DNA of 64,000 bases from Cytophagaceae bacterium UBA7467 (GCA_002479785.1 DLPD01000009.1:26066-90065); one strand, 5' to 3'. Positions 26,926 through 37,133 are shown, counted from the stretch's first letter. A program made the numbers and translations. The notes: generated from the letters alone by a model not told the origin.

Positions 26926-27802
26926 TTTAGTTCTGTTAGGGCTATGTTTTTTTCAGTGCTCTACTGACAAAAAGGGAGGACCTACTGATTCAGCAACCAT
27001 AGGCGAAATTACGCTAGGTGTGGATGAGTCTTTTGAACCGTTGATGAAAGCAGAGAAGACTGCTTTTGAAGAGCAATATAAATACGCGAAAATAAAGTAT
27101 AAATTTAGCCCAGAGAATGAGATCATCGCCGATATGTTGAATGATAAAATTCGTGGGGTTGTTGTAACACGGGATTTGACAACTAAAGAAAAAGAGATTT
27201 TTACTCGGGAAGCGATTACGTACCGTAGTTTTAATATAGCCGCTGATGGCATTGCCTTGTTAGCTAACAAGGCTAATTCAGATACGCTCATCACCTTAGC
27301 CGATTTAAAGGATTTAATCGTAGGTACTTCATCTAAGTATACGCTAGTGGTAGATAAGGCGAATTCAAGTAATTTAAAATATTTATTAGACAAATTAAAG
27401 ATTTCTAGTTCTGAGAAATTACATGTGGTAGCGGCTGGCTCTAATCCGGAAGTGATTAATCAGGTGAAAAAAGAGGTGCGTTCGATAGGAATCGTTGGCT
27501 CCAATTGGATTAGTGATGGAGATAATCCAACTTCGCTAGGTTTTATACGCTCAGTCAATGTAATGTCTGTAGCGGAAGGAAAGGGGATGCCATACTCACA
27601 GCCTTTTGGGTATAACTTGGCCTTGAAAAAGTACCCTCTTCGCCGGGAAATCAAATATATCTTGAAAGAAGCGCACCAGGGTTTAGGAACTGGATTCTTA
27701 AATTATGTATCGGGGGATTTAGGGCAATTGATTGTTTTAAAGGCGGGCTTAATTCCCTTGACCCGTCCTATCACGATTCGTACGTATCAAATCAGCCAAT
27801 AG
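26906..27802 (+). CDS. PstS-like substrate-binding lipoprotein
   Basis: 298 residues from the ATG at 26906 (26900 is also possible). The N-terminus is a lipoprotein signal with Cys near residue 19 (CFFQCST), a relaxed Bacteroidota lipobox. The body has the type II periplasmic-binding fold: GEITLGVDESFEPLM at the start, then two lobes with VVVTRDLTTKE and GFIRSVNV. It resembles phosphate-binding PstS, but no pstC, pstA or pstB gene is here. It follows tonB and precedes a secreted TPR gene. It may bind a ligand for TonB-linked uptake or sense one; ligand unknown. Confidence 0.78.
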   Translation: MNIRNISLVLLGLCFFQCSTDKKGGPTDSATIGEITLGVDESFEPLMKAEKTAFEEQYKYAKIKYKFSPENEIIADMLNDKIRGVVVTRDLTTKEKEIFTREAITYRSFNIAADGIALLANKANSDTLITLADLKDLIVGTSSKYTLVVDKANSSNLKYLLDKLKISSSEKLHVVAAGSNPEVINQVKKEVRSIGIVGSNWISDGDNPTSLGFIRSVNVMSVAEGKGMPYSQPFGYNLALKKYPLRREIKYILKEAHQGLGTGFLNYVSGDLGQLIVLKAGLIPLTRPITIRTYQISQ

Positions 27803-27847
27803 TTCATTTTTATTCGGTTTAGAGTAGGGAAAATAGAAGAATGTTTT

Positions 27848-27855
27848 TATTTTTG
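27848..27855 (+). promoter_or_regulatory. -7 box for the secreted TPR gene
   Basis: TATTTTTG matches TAnnTTTG, 96 bases before the ATG at 27952. No clear -33. Confidence 0.4.
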
Positions 27856-27951
27856 TTGTTCTTACGAATGATAAGTTAAGTGTATAAAATTGGACATTTC
27901 AATGTTCAAGGCCTAGGAAAAATATTGAAAGCTATTAATTAAAAAAACAAA

Positions 27952-29646
27952 ATGAAGAAAATGAAATCGTGGATATTGGCTGTCAGTTTATTGATCACCA
28001 ATATGGCAATGGGACAAACTATCGCAGAGGGATTACACTTTATCGATCGCGATCAACCTACCAGAGCGAAACAAGTGTTTGAAAGTCTAGTGGCTGCCTC
28101 TCCAACAGGTGAAAACTATTATTATTTAGGTTATTATTACCTTTCTCGTAGAGATTGGGCTGCTGCGGAAGATGCTTTCAAAAAAGGTTTAGCCGCTGAT
28201 CCTAAGAACTATTTGAATCAAGTTGGTTTAGCTTCCATTAAGGTAGGCCAAAATAAGGTTAATGAAGCGAAAGTTGATTTTGACCGTATCTTGTCTGAAA
28301 CGAAATACAAAAACGGGGATGTCATTCACCGTATCGCTGAGGCATATGAAATGTTCTACAAATTAGGACGTGATCCTGAATTCAATGCAAACAACAATGA
28401 TCCTGCAGAGGCTATTCGTTTGATCGATTTAATGTTAGAGAAAACAAAGAAATCTCCTAATGCTGAGCAAATGATCGTTCGTGGGGATGCATTCTTAATT
28501 AAGAATGATGGTGGTAACGCTGTATCCTCTTACGAGCAAGCTTTAATGCAAGACCCTAAGAACGTAAAAGCAAAAGTGAAAATTGGAACGGTATTTTTAC
28601 GTGGTAAAAACTACCGTGAGACTCAATCTCGTTACAAAGAAGCGATTGACTTGGATTCAAACTATGCACCTGCACACAAACGTTATGGTGAGTACTTGAT
28701 CGTAGGTAGCCAATACAAAAATGCGTCTCGTTACTTCAGAAAGTATTTAGAGAAAGCGGAAGCGACTCCAGAAGTAACTTTGGAAACAGCGAAATTATTA
28801 TTCTTATCGCAAGATTATGAAGGTGCGATGAAGTATACGGATGAGGCGGATAAGAAAGGGGTAAAAGACAACGATATCTTCCGTATGCGTGGATACTCCA
28901 ATGTAGAGATGAAGAACTACCAACAAGGTATTGATAATTTAGAAGGAATGGTTCGTTCAGGAGTAAAGCCATACTACATGGATGATTTATATTTCGGAAA
29001 AGGATACCAAGGACTAGGAAAGGACTCGATCGCATTAACTTATTTAGAGCGTGCTGCGCCTTTAGACACAAACAATAACGTGTACAACATCATTCACGAT
29101 ATTCGTTACAAACAAAAGCGATACAACGATGCGGCGACTGCTGCTTTAAAAGGGATCGAATGGAAGCAAAAGAAAAACCAAGCGGTAGGATCTGGTGATT
29201 ACTTTAAAGCGGCAATGGATTACTATTTTGTGGCAGCCTTCACTCCGAAAGCAGATACATTGAATCGTCCTTTAATCGCTATGAAAGCTGATACCTTGTT
29301 TGGAAAGGCAATTTCTGTAAATGATAAATGGCCTCCATTCTACATTAACCGTGCTCGTGCGAATAACCTTGTAGACTACACAGGGACGAAGTGGTTAGGT
29401 GTTCCTCATTATGAGAAATTCTTAGAGACGGTGATGAAGTTAAGAGAAGAGAAATCAACGACATTAAAAGAAGATAAGAATCAATTGTTTGAAGCTTATA
29501 AATATTTAGGAGGGTACCATTTAACGGTGACTAAGGATGATGCGAAAGTGAGGGATTACTTCACTAAAGCACAGGAAATTAAATCGGATGACAAAGAAGT
29601 CAATGATTATTTAAATCCAGCTCCTGCCGCGGCACCTAAGAAATAA
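27952..29646 (+). CDS. Periplasmic tetratricopeptide protein
   Basis: 564 residues with a signal peptide (ILAVSLLITNMAMGQ, cleaved near 22) and TPR units along most of the length, for example YLGYYYLSRRDWAAAEDAFKK. The end is Pro/Ala-rich. It follows the PstS-like lipoprotein by 149 bases on the same strand and probably forms part of the TonB-linked locus, perhaps as a scaffold. No enzymatic domain is seen. Confidence 0.85.
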   Translation: MKKMKSWILAVSLLITNMAMGQTIAEGLHFIDRDQPTRAKQVFESLVAASPTGENYYYLGYYYLSRRDWAAAEDAFKKGLAADPKNYLNQVGLASIKVGQNKVNEAKVDFDRILSETKYKNGDVIHRIAEAYEMFYKLGRDPEFNANNNDPAEAIRLIDLMLEKTKKSPNAEQMIVRGDAFLIKNDGGNAVSSYEQALMQDPKNVKAKVKIGTVFLRGKNYRETQSRYKEAIDLDSNYAPAHKRYGEYLIVGSQYKNASRYFRKYLEKAEATPEVTLETAKLLFLSQDYEGAMKYTDEADKKGVKDNDIFRMRGYSNVEMKNYQQGIDNLEGMVRSGVKPYYMDDLYFGKGYQGLGKDSIALTYLERAAPLDTNNNVYNIIHDIRYKQKRYNDAATAALKGIEWKQKKNQAVGSGDYFKAAMDYYFVAAFTPKADTLNRPLIAMKADTLFGKAISVNDKWPPFYINRARANNLVDYTGTKWLGVPHYEKFLETVMKLREEKSTTLKEDKNQLFEAYKYLGGYHLTVTKDDAKVRDYFTKAQEIKSDDKEVNDYLNPAPAAAPKK

Positions 29647-29665
29647 GTAGAAATTATTCACCGAG

Positions 29666-29692
29666 AAAAGCTGCTCATTGAGCGGCTTTTTT
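29666..29692 (+). terminator. Terminator after the TPR gene
   Basis: 11-bp stem 29666-29676 with 29680-29690, including one wobble pair, 3-base loop, followed by T. It lies between the TPR gene and the SDR gene. Confidence 0.8.
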
Positions 29693-29707
29693 CATTTACA
29701 CAAGCTT

Positions 29708-30481
29708 ATGTCATACGCAGTCATTACCGGAGGAAGTAAAGGGATAGGCAAGGAAATTGCCTTGCAATTAGCCGAAAGAGGGTATAATCTTTTATTAGTA
29801 GCTCGCAATTCTTATGAGCTTCAACAAGTGAAGGAGGAGATTCAAAAAAAGTATTCGTTGGAAGTGGATTACCTGGTCGCGGATTTAGCAGATCCATCGG
29901 CCGTTAATACCCTATATGAATGGGTATTGGCTAAACAGATCGATCTACGCATATTGGTAAATAATGCGGGTTATGGCTTAGTAGGGGAATTTGAAAAATA
30001 CTCCTTTGAAGAGACTCAAAAAATGATGCAAGTGAACATGAATGCTTTGGTGGAATCATGTTACCGTTTCTATCCTATGCTTTCAGGCAAAGGCCAAGCG
30101 TATGTTTTAAATATTGCGAGCTCGACAGCTTATCAAGCGATTCCATTAATGAGTGTTTATGCTGCTTCTAAAGTATTTGTCTTGAACTTTTCTCGTGGCT
30201 TGTTTCATGAATGGAAGGCGAAAGGAATCACCGTCACCGCTGTAAGTCCGGGTGCTACTTCCACGAATTTTAATGACCGTGCAAACTTACAAGAAAAGGC
30301 AAGAAAGGCGGCAGAAAAGGTGACGATGAACCCTACTCAAGTAGCTAAATTAGCGGTGGATGGCATGTTCGCTAAAAAACAAGAAGTGATCACTGGTTTT
30401 ATCAATAAACTCGGAGCATTTTTAGCTTGGGTTGCGCCCAAATCGATTTCAGAGAAAGTAGCTAAAGGGATTTACGAATAG
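29708..30481 (+). CDS. Short-chain dehydrogenase/reductase
   Basis: 257 residues from the ATG at 29708; the frame opens upstream with a TTG inside the terminator hairpin, which is unlikely as a start. Classical SDR: cofactor motif TGGSKGIG near residue 7-14, NNAG near 85, catalytic Ser in NIASST and YAASK near 150-155. It is of the DltE/YqjQ-like group with a C-terminal hydrophobic stretch. Substrate unknown. Its end overlaps the T9SS-sorted pseudogene on the other strand by 20 bases. Confidence 0.9.
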   Translation: MSYAVITGGSKGIGKEIALQLAERGYNLLLVARNSYELQQVKEEIQKKYSLEVDYLVADLADPSAVNTLYEWVLAKQIDLRILVNNAGYGLVGEFEKYSFEETQKMMQVNMNALVESCYRFYPMLSGKGQAYVLNIASSTAYQAIPLMSVYAASKVFVLNFSRGLFHEWKAKGITVTAVSPGATSTNFNDRANLQEKARKAAEKVTMNPTQVAKLAVDGMFAKKQEVITGFINKLGAFLAWVAPKSISEKVAKGIYE

Positions 30482-32648
30482 TTTTTTCTTGGCTGATTCC
30501 ATCTGAGATCAGTTTCAATACATAGGTTCCAGCAGGGTAACGGGAGATATCCCAGTCCGTTCTACTGCTGGAACTTTTTATTTTCTTAGAGTCTAGTAAA
30601 TTACCTTTCAAATCGAACAGGTGGATTTCTGCATCTGTTATTTCATACGCGATTTCGATGGATAGTTTCCCTTGGTTTGGATTAGGGAAAACGGCAAATT
30701 CGTAAGTTGCGGGGAGATCCACAAAGTAGACATTCGAATAGGGAGAATAACAGGCGAGGCTTTTATACATCCATTTAGCACGGACATAAAATTCGCGTCC
30801 TTCTGTGATTTTTCGATAAGAAGTGGTGTCAGTCGATTTAGTCTGATCAATGAGCCATTCTGGGATACCTAGTGACCTGGATCTCACAAAATAGGCGCCC
30901 ATTTTTTCTAATAGGGGCTTGGGGGGATTTGGCTTTCTCTCCAAGAGGGTTTTTGTCGTTCGATAGAAGCAGCCATTTTCCTCCAAAACACTGACATATT
31001 CCCCTGAAGGTAATATACCTCGGAGAGTCTTCTCAGTCGAATAGAGATGCCCCTCTTTCTCCCAACCAATGAACTGAATGCTTTGGTCTAAGGTAAGGTT
31101 GAGGCTTGCCGTATCTGCATCACAAATAGGTCCTGTGAAAGATTTGCGCAGCGCAGTATTCGGTTGCTTTAAAACCGGCAGACTCAGTGTAATGGTATCT
31201 GTTTCCCCGTCGTTACAGAGGAATGTATAATTTCCACCTGTTAGGATAAATTCAGCTATTGCAGATTCGTAGCGTTTGGAAGTGCTTAATGCGGATGTTT
31301 TTAATGGACATCCATTGACTCGAATGAGGTAGTTATTGGTTAGGCAATTCGTTTCTGAGCGAGTTGTTAAATGATGAATAATGGGGCCATTTCGAACATA
31401 AATTACCTGTGTCGTATCTTTTGCTTGGCAGCCCAAGGAATCCAGTACGTTGCGGAAAAGGTAGCCACTACTATTGAAAGGACCGAATGGGCTTTTTGCT
31501 GAGGAGCTGTAGGAGATTTGGTAGGGAGGTGTTCCATTCAACGGTATTGTTTCAGGGACCATAATCGTTTTTTCACCTGTGAGTGATATGGCATTTATAG
31601 CGCGTAAACTAATGCGTGGCTTGATGCGGATGGCTATTAGCGTTCTAGCACTTTCGCAATCGTTCATTTTCACAGAGGCGAAACGGACGATCAGGGAATC
31701 ATGATTACTGGTATTTTGAATAGCTTTCATCGCTAAGGCTGTGGCCGTACTAAGGCTAGCTTTAGCTGACTCTGATTCATACCAGATGTTGTTTAATCCC
31801 CCGCTGGCTTGTAAAGAAATGGGTACATCCGAACAGAAGTAGGAAGAGGATGTATTTATTGGTGGTTGCGGAATGGGGTAAATAGTCGTTTTTACGCCGG
31901 CAGATAATGGTCCTTCACAGCCTGATTTGACGCAGGAGGCTCTGAAAAACGAACTATCGGAAGCAATTAAAGGTAAACGACTTCCTTCACCCATTTTGCG
32001 GCCGTCCGCCTTATACCAAAAGGTTATTGATGGAGAGCAGCCGGTGGCATTGAGCGAAAAAGGTAAACCCATGCATGCTTTGATAATTTTAAAAGCATGG
32101 GTGGGTGCAGCTGGCAGCGTGCTTACTGTCAACGATACTTCGTTTGACCCCATTACACAGGTTCCTGCCGGAATGGTGGAATACCGTAAGAAGGCTTTTA
32201 GTTTAGCCCCGTTTAGTGCTGGGGTAGCTAGGACCGAATCTGCCGGAAATCCATTTAGTGTCTATAAATAATCTGGGGAAAGACGTAGCAGTGCTTTTTC
32301 ACAGGCAGTGACGGCTGAGATGAGTGGTGCTTTACGTAATGTCACTAAAACAGAGTCGGAATAGCTAATGCATTTGCCAGCGGTGATTTTTAATCGATAA
32401 TAAGAACCTGTAGGATGCGTGGTTCCGCCGGAAAGAAATCGGTAGCGCGTGTCGCGCGCGTTTGTGATGCTCGTAAATTTCGCATCCGTGGGTCTGCGCT
32501 TTTCCCATTGAAAGGTTCCACCCGAACTGGCCACGATCAATCGAATGGAATCCCCTTCACAGGTGATTTGTGCCAAAGGTTGTGTGCTGATAGTAGCACA
32601 TTGTGCGAAAGATGAGAAAGATAAAAAGAGAAAAAAGAGCGTTTTCAT
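30462..32648 (-). pseudogene. T9SS-sorted secreted protein gene interrupted by TAG
   Basis: One reading frame of 729 codons from the ATG at 32648 to the stop at 30462, broken by a single in-frame TAG at 32264-32262. Upstream piece: 128 residues with a signal peptide (FLFLSFSSFAQ) and an Ig/PKD-like repeat. Downstream piece: further similar repeats, each with a C-x-G-like start and W or Y core, then a C-terminal sorting domain ending AGTYVLKLISDG. The 36 codons between the TAG and the next in-frame ATG at 32153 are open and read naturally (TLNGFPADSVLATP). Nothing else is disrupted, so this is a recent nonsense change, suppression, or a sequence error. CAG or CAA to TAG needs one transition. 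Confidence 0.85.
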
Positions 32649-32718
32649 GTCTCGAAATAGAGCAGAAAACGAAGGCTAAGCAAGCCGGAGAAAATCAATA
32701 TCGGGAACCTGATAAATA

Positions 32719-32757
32719 AAAAACGCAAACCACTCGAAGCGAGCAGTTTGCGTTTTT
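32719..32757. terminator. Hairpin terminator downstream of the isomerase gene
   Basis: 12-bp stem 32719-32730 with 32746-32757 (AAAAACGCAAAC and complement) plus an inner CTCG/CGAG stem. T-tracts on both sides allow stopping in both directions. Confidence 0.85.
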
Positions 32758-32775
32758 ATCAAGGGTTTGGTATTC

Positions 32776-33660
32776 TTAGATGTCGCAGATTTTCACCGCT
32801 TGTTCTAAGGAAGCCATTTTGTCTTTGCGTGCTGGAATGAATTCCTGTCCGATAAAGCCTTTATATCCCGTATCGTAAATGGCCCGAATGATAGCCGCAT
32901 AATTTAATTCTTGCGTTTCATCGATCTCATTACGACCTGGAACACCACCTGTGTGGTAGTGAGAGATGTATGGGTGGTATTTTTTAATGGTAGCGATTAC
33001 GTCCCCTTCCATGATTTGCATGTGGTAGATATCGTACAGCAATTTGAATTTATCAGAACCCACCATCTCACAAAGTGCAGCGCCCCATTCGGTCGTGTCA
33101 GCTTGGTAGTCTTTGTGATTGACTTTGGAATTCAACAGCTCCATGGAGATCGTTACATCGTAACGTTCTGCGGTTTTCATGATCCGTTGCAAGCCCTTTT
33201 TGCAGTTGATTAGGCCGTCTTCATCGCTCATGCCATCTCTATTACCTGAGAAAGTGATGATGTTTTTAACGCCTGCTTTCGCAGCTTTGGGAATGATATC
33301 TTCGTAGAAACCGACTAAGGCGTCGTGATTTTTAACGCGGTTAAAGAAGTTTGGGATGTTCATTCCGTCCGGGTATTTTCCCCAGCCGATCGCCGCCGTC
33401 ATATCGTGTTTTTTCAGGATTTCCCACTCATCGGGACCTGTTAGTTCGATGGATTGTAAGCCGATTTTTTTTGCATTCACCACTAATTCCTCAAAGGGAA
33501 TGTCATTATAGCACCAGCGGCAAGCCGAGTGATGTACTTTTCCCTTTAGGTCTAGGCCCGCTTGAATGTCTGCTTCTTGAAAACGATGTCCCATCATTCC
33601 CAATCCAGCGAATCCAGCAGAGCTTTTTAAGATGTCCCTGCGGCTGAATTTATTTTCCAT
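32776..33660 (-). CDS. TIM-barrel sugar isomerase/epimerase (Hyi-like)
   Basis: 294 residues. A twin-arginine-like start (FSRRDILKSSAGFAGLGMMG) suggests export through Tat. The body is an AP-endonuclease-type TIM barrel: acidic metal ligands are seen in SMELLNSK, YDIYHMQIMEGD and GQEFIP, as in hydroxypyruvate isomerases and related sugar epimerases. It lies downstream of nuoM on the same strand; no pathway partner is adjacent. Substrate is inferred only. Confidence 0.85.
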   Translation of the reverse strand: MENKFSRRDILKSSAGFAGLGMMGHRFQEADIQAGLDLKGKVHHSACRWCYNDIPFEELVVNAKKIGLQSIELTGPDEWEILKKHDMTAAIGWGKYPDGMNIPNFFNRVKNHDALVGFYEDIIPKAAKAGVKNIITFSGNRDGMSDEDGLINCKKGLQRIMKTAERYDVTISMELLNSKVNHKDYQADTTEWGAALCEMVGSDKFKLLYDIYHMQIMEGDVIATIKKYHPYISHYHTGGVPGRNEIDETQELNYAAIIRAIYDTGYKGFIGQEFIPARKDKMASLEQAVKICDI

Positions 33661-33680
33661 AGGTTTAAATTTTAATAGGT

Positions 33681-35333
33681 TTATTTTAGCAATCCGGTGA
33701 CGAATTTATCACTGAGCTCGAATAGTAAGCCCGGATAAACGCCTAGCAATATACTGATAATTCCTAGACCAAAAAGGCTAAGCATTTCTAATTTATTCAA
33801 ATCGGGTAATGACCAGTCCGTATTTTTTTGGTAGTGTTTTCCCAAATAGATTTTTTGGAAGGTCCATAACAAGTATCCTGCGCCTAATAATAGGCCCAAA
33901 GCCCCGAAAACGGCTATCCCCGGATGCACGAATGGACTGGTGAATGCACCCATTAAGCTGAAGAATTCTCCGATAAATCCAGAGAATCCGGGAAGACCTA
34001 ATGAGGCAAAAATGGCGATTCCTGAAATGACTGTAAAGCGAGGCATTAAACTAACTAAGCCGGAGTAGGAATCGATTTCGCGATTGCCTGTGCGGGAATA
34101 CAAAACGCCTACTAGCAGGAATAAAAGCGCTGATAAAACTCCGTGAGAGATAGTTTGGAAGATGGCGCCTTGCCAGCCCTCTGCCGTAAAGGCTGCGATT
34201 CCGATCAGCACGAAACCCATGTGCGAAACGGATGAATAGGCTACTAATTTCTTCAAATCGGTCATCGCTAGTGCATTGTATGCACCGTAAACAATGGACA
34301 AAGCTCCTAAGGCTGCCAAGATATTGGCGGCTTCAATCGCTTCTGGCATAAAGAACGGAAGGGTGATACGTAACCAACCATAGGCACCGATTTTCAATAA
34401 AACACCTGCTAATAGAACGGAAATAGGTGTAGGTGCTTCTACGTGTGCATCGGGTAACCAGGTGTGCAAGGGAACCATCGGTAATTTGATGGCGAATCCA
34501 ATGAATAATAACCAAAAGCCCCACTCACGTGCGCTCATTCCGGCTAATTGCCAGCCAGAGCTAATATGTAGGATGCTGGTGATTTGGCAATTATTATAGT
34601 CCGCTAAAGCCTGCATATCAAAGCTATGGACTAAAGAAGAGGTGGCTAATTCTTGTGACTGAATGAGTTGTTGCACTGTCTTCAAGGCCTCCACATTAAA
34701 ATTTTGTTCTGGGCGAATCAAGCCATTCAATAAAGCCGTTTCGTACGGATCCACATAAGCAACACCCATTCCAAGCATTACGATCAGGATTAAAAGGGAG
34801 CCTACTAACGTGTAAATAAAGAATTTCAAGGATGCATAATTCCTTCGCGGTCCACCCCAAATCCCGATCAAGAAATACATAGGGAGCAACATGAATTCGA
34901 AGAAGACATAGAAAAGGAATAGGTCTTTGGCCATAAAACAGCCCATAATAGAGGCGTTTAACAGCAAAACCAAAGCATAATAGCCCCCTATTTTTTCCTT
35001 AATATCGGTCGAATTCCAAAGCGCCACCCAGGTAATTAACCCTGTTAACAGAATCAAGGAAATGCTCAAACCATCAACTCCTAACGTGTATTTGGACATA
35101 AATTGTCCCATCGATCCGAGTGAAATGGAAAACCAATGCTGGCTTTCGTTGAATTGAAATAAGCCGGATGTTTTATCGAAAGCGCTGTAGATATAACCTA
35201 AAAGGGCTAATTGCAGCGTGGAAAGACCGATGGCAATACTGCGCGCCTGTTCTTTTAATTGACCTAAGCCAAGCGCTAATGCACCGAGTAAGGGCAATCC
35301 GATTAGGAGCGATAAAAGAGGTAGATTCGTCAT
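33681..35333 (-). CDS. nuoM: NADH-quinone oxidoreductase subunit M
   Basis: Antiporter-like proton-pumping membrane subunit of complex I. 550 residues, about 14 helices. The conserved Lys of the channel helix lies in FAIKLPMVPLHTWLPDAHVEAPT near 265-285, and VAYSSVSHMGFV follows. An extra loop of about 60 residues (about 185-250) makes it longer than the usual 500. The start overlaps the end of nuoL by 4 bases (ATGA). Only nuoL and nuoM are here; nuoN, nuoK and nuoJ do not follow. Confidence 0.95.
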   Translation of the reverse strand: MTNLPLLSLLIGLPLLGALALGLGQLKEQARSIAIGLSTLQLALLGYIYSAFDKTSGLFQFNESQHWFSISLGSMGQFMSKYTLGVDGLSISLILLTGLITWVALWNSTDIKEKIGGYYALVLLLNASIMGCFMAKDLFLFYVFFEFMLLPMYFLIGIWGGPRRNYASLKFFIYTLVGSLLILIVMLGMGVAYVDPYETALLNGLIRPEQNFNVEALKTVQQLIQSQELATSSLVHSFDMQALADYNNCQITSILHISSGWQLAGMSAREWGFWLLFIGFAIKLPMVPLHTWLPDAHVEAPTPISVLLAGVLLKIGAYGWLRITLPFFMPEAIEAANILAALGALSIVYGAYNALAMTDLKKLVAYSSVSHMGFVLIGIAAFTAEGWQGAIFQTISHGVLSALLFLLVGVLYSRTGNREIDSYSGLVSLMPRFTVISGIAIFASLGLPGFSGFIGEFFSLMGAFTSPFVHPGIAVFGALGLLLGAGYLLWTFQKIYLGKHYQKNTDWSLPDLNKLEMLSLFGLGIISILLGVYPGLLFELSDKFVTGLLK

Positions 35334-37111
35334 GAATAAAATAGCGCGTAAAGTAAAAATAAGGCAAATGTCACAATAATCATAGCCCAGTAGCTTTGGA
35401 CTTTAGCTGACTGCCAGCGACTTAAAATTCTTCCGGTGCCTGCACTCAGGCTGGCACTTCCACCCACTAAAAGGCCATCGACGATGTACCTATCAAACCA
35501 GGCGGATAGATGGGCGATGATCACTTGCAAAGCAGCTATCCCATTCACGAATCGATCAATGAATCGCGTTTCGAACACCTGTGCAGATCTACTTTTCCAG
35601 CGAATTAAGCGGAATAAGGAAGGCCAAAAGCCTGCCAAGAATTGGTAGTTTTCAGCCGGAATCCAGTTTCTGGTGAGGTATGCTCCGATAATTCCGATCA
35701 CCCAAGTCGCGGTTGAGATGTATAGCCAAAATGAGGGGGCATGGTACATCATAAGGAATGCGAAGCCATGCATTTCCAATGGATTCCAAGAAATCCAGAT
35801 AAAGAGACTCGCGATAATCAATAGGCCGATCGGCAGCGCAAATTCCTTGGTCGAGATACCTTCTTTTACAGGCCCCATAAAGATTAAATAAAACTGCCTG
35901 CTGATATAGAAACTCGTCAAAATCATACCAAGTCCTAAAACGCCTAAAAGTTCGAATTGCCCGTTTTCATATAAAAAGCCGGCGATGTTTTCCTTACTGA
36001 AAAAACCACCCGTTAAGGGTAATCCCATTAACCCGGCACCGAAAATAAGGTAGGCTAAAGCAGCCACCGGCGCTTTCTTGCGCAGACCACCCATGTCGTT
36101 TAAGCTTTGGGAATGCACAGTATGAATAACCGCGCCAGCCGCTAAAAAGAGGCCTGCTTTGAATATTCCATGGGTCAATAGATGAAATAAGGAAGCGTCT
36201 GAACCCATTCCCATCCACATCAAACCCAGCTGGGAAATGGTGGAATAGGCGAGTGTTTTTTTGATGTCGTTTTGGAAAATGGCGAATACAGCACCTGCTA
36301 GAAAAGAAATGGCACCAATGATTCCCATAAAAAGATGGGTGTCTGGTCCGGTGATATCGAATACGCGAACACCCACAAAAACACCTGCGGCCACCATCGT
36401 AGCGGCGTGAATCAAGGCCGAGGCTGGCGTAGGTCCCTCCATGGCATCTGGTAGCCAAGACATGAGAGGGAATTGGGCAGATTTAGCGATTCCACCTGTA
36501 ATTATGGCGATTCCGATCAGGGTAGGTGCAATGCCATGCATCGCTGAAAATTGCCAGGTATTGAAATGCAAACCGAGAGCAATTAAACCAAACAATAGGG
36601 CAATATCCCCTAAGCGATTGATTAAAAAGGCTTTTTTAGCGGCTTGAATAGCGGCCGTTTTTTGATGCCAAAAACTTATCAATAAATACGAACACGCCCC
36701 CACTAATTCCCAGGCCGCGTAGAAAATCAAAATTGAATCGGTTAACAAAAGCAAGGTCATCGATCCCACAAACAGGTGCAGATACAAATAATAGCGGCCG
36801 ATGGAGGGATCGTCTTTCAAATAGGATTTGGAAAACAGCTGTACACAGATAGAGACAATCGCCACTAATCCTAGGACCAATTGCGCCGAGGCATTTGCCC
36901 AAAAACTCAGATTCAGCTGCTGACCACCCAGATTAAACCAAGGATAAGCGATTTTGAAATCAAGGGGTGCGGTGTTACAAAAATAGAACGCGGCAATACT
37001 GAATACAGCCGAGAGGGAAATCGAAAAAACAGGTCTGGGAAACAGAGCGACCAACAGTGCGGACGCCCAAGGCAATAAAAGCACTCCAAGAAACAGGAGA
37101 TTTAATCCCAT
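35330..37111 (-). CDS. nuoL: NADH-quinone oxidoreductase subunit L
   Basis: 593 residues, about 16 helices, with the core antiporter motif LPDAMEGPTPASALIHAATMVAAG near residues 220-243 and the Lys/His of the proton path (KTLAYSTISQLGLM). The long lateral helix at the C-terminus is present but shorter than in many NuoL. Translation of nuoM is coupled to its end. moaD ends 34 bases upstream on the same strand, but a -7 box between the two suggests an independent promoter. Confidence 0.95.
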   Translation of the reverse strand: MGLNLLFLGVLLLPWASALLVALFPRPVFSISLSAVFSIAAFYFCNTAPLDFKIAYPWFNLGGQQLNLSFWANASAQLVLGLVAIVSICVQLFSKSYLKDDPSIGRYYLYLHLFVGSMTLLLLTDSILIFYAAWELVGACSYLLISFWHQKTAAIQAAKKAFLINRLGDIALLFGLIALGLHFNTWQFSAMHGIAPTLIGIAIITGGIAKSAQFPLMSWLPDAMEGPTPASALIHAATMVAAGVFVGVRVFDITGPDTHLFMGIIGAISFLAGAVFAIFQNDIKKTLAYSTISQLGLMWMGMGSDASLFHLLTHGIFKAGLFLAAGAVIHTVHSQSLNDMGGLRKKAPVAALAYLIFGAGLMGLPLTGGFFSKENIAGFLYENGQFELLGVLGLGMILTSFYISRQFYLIFMGPVKEGISTKEFALPIGLLIIASLFIWISWNPLEMHGFAFLMMYHAPSFWLYISTATWVIGIIGAYLTRNWIPAENYQFLAGFWPSLFRLIRWKSRSAQVFETRFIDRFVNGIAALQVIIAHLSAWFDRYIVDGLLVGGSASLSAGTGRILSRWQSAKVQSYWAMIIVTFALFLLYALFYS

Positions 37112-37133
37112 ATACTTTGTATAGATTTAAAAA

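Noticed and set aside
31927..32271. 114-codon ORF on the plus strand spanning the TAG
   Set aside because: It is an out-of-frame shadow of the T9SS-sorted gene; no homology or start context.
33681..37111. Inorganic carbon (DAB-type) transporter using a NuoL-like subunit
   Set aside because: No DUF2309 partner is adjacent; the pair fits NuoL and NuoM.
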